A stretch of 35,403 bases of DNA from Phycisphaerales bacterium UBA3158 (GTDB lineage: Bacteria > Planctomycetota > Phycisphaerae > Phycisphaerales > SM1A02): the NCBI GenBank assembly GCA_002364555.1, contig DEYM01000078.1, forward strand, positions 1-35,403. The letters are read 5' to 3'. The position numbers and the translations under genes are program-made. Positions within the stretch are counted from its first letter, which is position 1. Every line of letters starts with the position of its first letter. The notes under the pieces are model-generated. The model was given only the letters and a program-made list of their open reading frames with translations, did not search any database and had not been told where the DNA came from. Below, in pieces: positions 32,896 through 35,403 of the stretch.

Positions 32896-32901
32896 ATTAT
32901 C
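32896..32901 (-). promoter_or_regulatory. -10-like GATAAT placed for a leaderless start
   Basis: On the minus strand GATAAT is followed by exactly six bases and then the ATG of lptF. TTGGAT lies 19 bases further upstream as a possible -35. No Shine-Dalgarno is visible. Confidence 0.4.
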
Positions 32902-33144
32902 GCCGATAACGGCTCTCGAAATCCAACCGGATATCAATCATGGCCATCTGACCCCCCTGGGGAGCCTCCTTTGGGCTCGGATCCAGCCTCTTTTCGGATC
33001 AGTTCGGGTTGTACGGGCTGGATGGCCCCGGACTTGGATCCGGAGAGGCGAATCAGCATGATTTGATTCAGAAAGGCCCTGGGATGGTCGAAGAAAACGC
33101 CCGGGGATGGTCCATCCCGACCCTCCTCCCATCGGAGTTTCAAT

Positions 33145-33642
33145 GTGACAGCGCCTGTTTGTCTCCAATCCAGAACAGCACTCAGATGTGCCAGAACCCC
33201 CATTCGGAGGGGGCTGACCCTCTTTGAATCGCTGATTGCCATCGGCCTGCTGGTGGCCACGGTGACGGCGGTGATGTCGGCATTGGCCGCTGGACGCCAG
33301 CATTCCAACGTGGCTCGGCTTTCGATGTCGGCTGGCCTCGCCGTGGAGATGCTCATGGCTCGAGTCACGGCAACAGCTCATACCAGCGATGGCTGGATGC
33401 AGCTACCCGGCTGGCAGGGATATCGCGAACTGCCCGGTTCCGTCGAAGCCGGTTCGGGCACCCTTCTCTCCGAGGAGTATCAAGGCCTCGAATTGACGGT
33501 CGAGCTGGCGGACAGTCGTCATGACATTCCATCGCTGGCCGTCAGGATCGATGGTCGAGATGTCCAGGTGACCGCACGAAACAATGTTGGAAAGACGCTT
33601 GCGCAGATCGTCCGTTTCCTACCGGAGCCCACAACACCATGA
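33145..33642 (+). CDS. Minor pseudopilin, GspI/PilV-like
   Basis: The 165-residue product carries a prepilin peptidase site RRG followed by LTLFESLIAIGLLVATVTAVM: cleavage after Gly, Glu at mature position 5, then a membrane helix. The short basic leader is about 23 residues. The C-terminal domain is small and beta-rich, like minor pseudopilins that prime type II secretion or type IV pilus fibres. GTG 33145 has CGGAG eight bases before it. It is the first of three adjacent genes of this type (overlap of four bases with the next). The 255-base gap before it, shared with lptF, holds no other gene that I could see. Confidence 0.85.
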   Translation: MTAPVCLQSRTALRCARTPIRRGLTLFESLIAIGLLVATVTAVMSALAAGRQHSNVARLSMSAGLAVEMLMARVTATAHTSDGWMQLPGWQGYRELPGSVEAGSGTLLSEEYQGLELTVELADSRHDIPSLAVRIDGRDVQVTARNNVGKTLAQIVRFLPEPTTP

Positions 33643-34289
33643 AGACAAGAATGAACAAATCAATCCGAAACAGACGTGGCATGACGATCATCGAGACCGT
33701 GCTTGCCATGACGATCACCGCCATGGTCGGTGGTGCCATTTCAACCATGATGGCTGCCGTCAGCGATGAACTCGCATCCAATCAGGGCACTCGCAGCAGT
33801 CTCATTCGTGCCGGACTGGCACAATCCAGACTCTCCTCGTACATAGCCAGATCTCACTGCGTGCTGGACCTGGAGGACACTTCAGTGACCTTGTGGCTGG
33901 AGGACAGCCGTGATGGCAATACAGTCCATGCAAGTGAAATACGCTGGATCACACTCAACGAGGATACGAAGATCCTCGAATCGCATTTCGTGTGTTTCCC
34001 AGACAACTGGTCCGAAGCCGCCAAGCTCCAGGCTGACACCGAATACACGACGGCATCGAACATCAATTGGAACATGGTCCTGAAGTCCTTCCAGGACCGA
34101 GGCCTGAGTTGCTCCCTCCCACTCGTGGAAGGAATCATCTCGATGGAATTCGCCGGCAATGGCTCGTCCAGTCTGGATACGACCCTCATCGAGACGACGA
34201 TGAGCATGGCGATCATGAATCAGATCGAGAACATGAATACGGCGGAATCAATCCGGGTTCATCAGATCCCAGAGGACATGGAGAACTGA
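33639..34289 (+). CDS. Minor pseudopilin, GspJ-like
   Basis: The 216-residue product has RRG then MTIIETVLAMTITAMVGG, with Glu at mature position 5 and a hydrophobic helix following. The position after the GspI-like gene and before the GspK-like gene, plus the larger C-terminal domain with two Cys near residues 113 and 151, fits GspJ of the type II secretion tip complex. The start overlaps the preceding stop (ATGA). Family assignment beyond pseudopilin is inferred from order. Confidence 0.82.
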   Translation: MKTRMNKSIRNRRGMTIIETVLAMTITAMVGGAISTMMAAVSDELASNQGTRSSLIRAGLAQSRLSSYIARSHCVLDLEDTSVTLWLEDSRDGNTVHASEIRWITLNEDTKILESHFVCFPDNWSEAAKLQADTEYTTASNINWNMVLKSFQDRGLSCSLPLVEGIISMEFAGNGSSSLDTTLIETTMSMAIMNQIENMNTAESIRVHQIPEDMEN

Positions 34290-34294
34290 TTCCC

Positions 34295-35403
34295 ATGATC
34301 CATCCATCAGGCAACATGATTCCACATCGACCTGTCCATGACAGGCGTGGTGTCGCGCTTCTCCTTGTACTCATCTCCATGGCGACGGCAACCACGTTGA
34401 CATTGGGATGGCTGGCCAGCCAGGACAACGCCGCTCCACTGAGCCGAAACATCTCCCATGCCGCCCAATCGAGAGCCGTCGCCTCGAGTGGACTGGAACT
34501 GGCCGTGGCCATCATGCAGACCAATTCGGATTGGCGAACCATGCATTCCGGCGGACAGCTTCTGAATGACCATGAGATGAGCCCTGGTCGTGTCGATGTC
34601 CGGCTGACGGATGTGGCAACCAATCTTCCACCCGTCGCAGGCTCCGACACGATCCATATTCAGGTCACCGCTCGAGTCGAGGACTTCACGCAGTACATCG
34701 AAGCGATCGCTTCCGTCGTGAATACCGGTTCACCCGACAGCGAGGATGTCAGTGGATTTGCGGTCTGGGTCGGCGACGGTCTTGAACTGAAGGGCCATTC
34801 TTCCATCAGACGATGGGAGGAGGCGCCCATGTCGTCACTGGGTCGAAGACTGTTCATCGGAATCGATTCGGAGGCACCCAGAAGCATCGACATATCGTCG
34901 AACGCACTGCTGGCCGATGCCACAATCGTCCATTCGGAAGGAGCCTCTCTGGCTCTGGTTCGAAACGAAGGCATTCCAGGCCTCCGGCTTCGATCCACTT
35001 CAAGCCTCTTCGCACCCAAGCCATCACCTTCGCAACTGCCGGGCTATACCGGAGATCGTTCATCCAATGGCAGCTTCACTCCTTCCGAAGCGGACTGGTC
35101 ATCGCATCCCGAATCCATCTCCCTTGGATCCGGAAGCACGATACACGTCCCCAACGGAGCCAATCTGTCGATGGATTCACTCGAGCTTCGCAGTGACACG
35201 ACGCTTGTCATCAATGGCGAAACGACTCTCCATGTCCATGGTGAACTGCTGATCGAAAACGCCAGCATCGTGCTGAATCCGGGAGCGAGTCTCAATCTCG
35301 CCTGTGGTGGGGATCTGAGACTGAGAAACGCCTACATCGGCGATGCCGGTGGCGAGATGCTCGATGAGGAGGGTACGCCCTCCTGGTTCGACGCCTCCAA
35401 GAT
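34295..35403 (+). CDS. GspK/PilX-like pseudopilin with beta-repeat region (3' end outside window)
   Basis: The frame is open from ATG 34295 to the window edge (369 full codons). The leader ends RRG and the mature part starts VALLLVLISMATATTLTLGW, with no Glu at position 5. Loss of that Glu is characteristic of GspK and PilX, which cap the pseudopilus. The following region is soluble; from about residue 275 short strands repeat (STIHVPNGANLSM, TLVINGETTLHVHGEL, ASIVLNPGASLNL), a bactofilin-like or right-handed beta-helix pattern seen in some planctomycete PilX-like proteins. It may be the tip subunit of the machine encoded here. The C-terminus is missing. Confidence 0.82.
   Translation, partial: MIHPSGNMIPHRPVHDRRGVALLLVLISMATATTLTLGWLASQDNAAPLSRNISHAAQSRAVASSGLELAVAIMQTNSDWRTMHSGGQLLNDHEMSPGRVDVRLTDVATNLPPVAGSDTIHIQVTARVEDFTQYIEAIASVVNTGSPDSEDVSGFAVWVGDGLELKGHSSIRRWEEAPMSSLGRRLFIGIDSEAPRSIDISSNALLADATIVHSEGASLALVRNEGIPGLRLRSTSSLFAPKPSPSQLPGYTGDRSSNGSFTPSEADWSSHPESISLGSGSTIHVPNGANLSMDSLELRSDTTLVINGETTLHVHGELLIENASIVLNPGASLNLACGGDLRLRNAYIGDAGGEMLDEEGTPSWFDASK

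Noticed and set aside
32934..33381. Two overlapping minus-strand frames of about 145 codons upstream of lptF
   Set aside because: Neither has a protein-like composition or ribosome site, and both overlap the GspI-like gene, whose prepilin motif is clear.

Overview
The window looks like a chromosomal segment of a flagellated, diderm planctomycete-type bacterium, probably Planctomycetota, class Phycisphaerae. This placement is inference. It rests on three things: a secreted PA14 / beta-propeller / DUF1080 protein, a large prepilin-like protein with an AFTLVELLVVISIIAL-type leader, and bacterial housekeeping genes beside LptF/LptG and flagellar genes. Base composition and codon use look even throughout. 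I saw no insertion sequence, prophage, CRISPR array, tRNA or rRNA.

Layout. (1) 1-6058, minus strand: a four-gene envelope/export operon. In transcription order it encodes a six-repeat helical exported protein, a lipoprotein, a small exported protein, and a PA14-propeller-DUF1080 protein cut by the window edge. (2) 6187-8691, minus: a strong terminator, a B12-binding-fold protein without the cobalamin-ligating His, and asnS. (3) 8863-11827, plus: a degenerate receiver protein, groES, a small unknown ORF and groEL. Two long inverted repeats lie in the gaps and a perfect terminator follows. (4) 11872-14234, plus: rnd and ruvB. (5) 14235-15985: a 440-base leader region, a 415-residue prepilin-like protein with eight cysteines, and a terminator. 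(6) 15998-18639, plus: reverse transsulfuration (cystathionine beta-synthase, then a gamma-lyase-type enzyme). (7) 18657-27377, minus: an FmdB-like protein that has lost its zinc ribbon, then the late flagellar block, transcribed flgI-flgJ-flgN-flgK-flgL-fliW-csrA-fliC. A near-consensus sigma-54 promoter precedes flgI, and a sigma-28-like element precedes flagellin. (8) 27459-30141, plus: a parvulin-type lipoprotein and an ABC ATPase/permease pair. (9) 30142-32889, minus: lptF-lptG. (10) 33145-end, plus: three minor pseudopilin genes resembling the GspI-GspJ-GspK tip complex, the last cut by the window edge.

How it fits together. The flagellar block carries its own control genes: CsrA, its antagonist FliW, and flagellin, the usual CsrA target. 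The leaders of fliW and fliC show GGA motifs arranged as CsrA sites. In the fliW leader two hairpins each place GGA in the loop, and one of them holds the Shine-Dalgarno sequence.

Most interesting signals: the candidate CsrA hairpins on fliW; the sigma-54/sigma-28 flagellar hierarchy; three genes with a -10-like hexamer exactly six bases before the start codon and no Shine-Dalgarno (possible leaderless mRNAs); the paired inverted repeats and two unusual genes in the chaperonin operon; the roughly 135-residue six-fold repeat protein; and degenerate versions of three familiar domains (B12-binding, receiver, FmdB).
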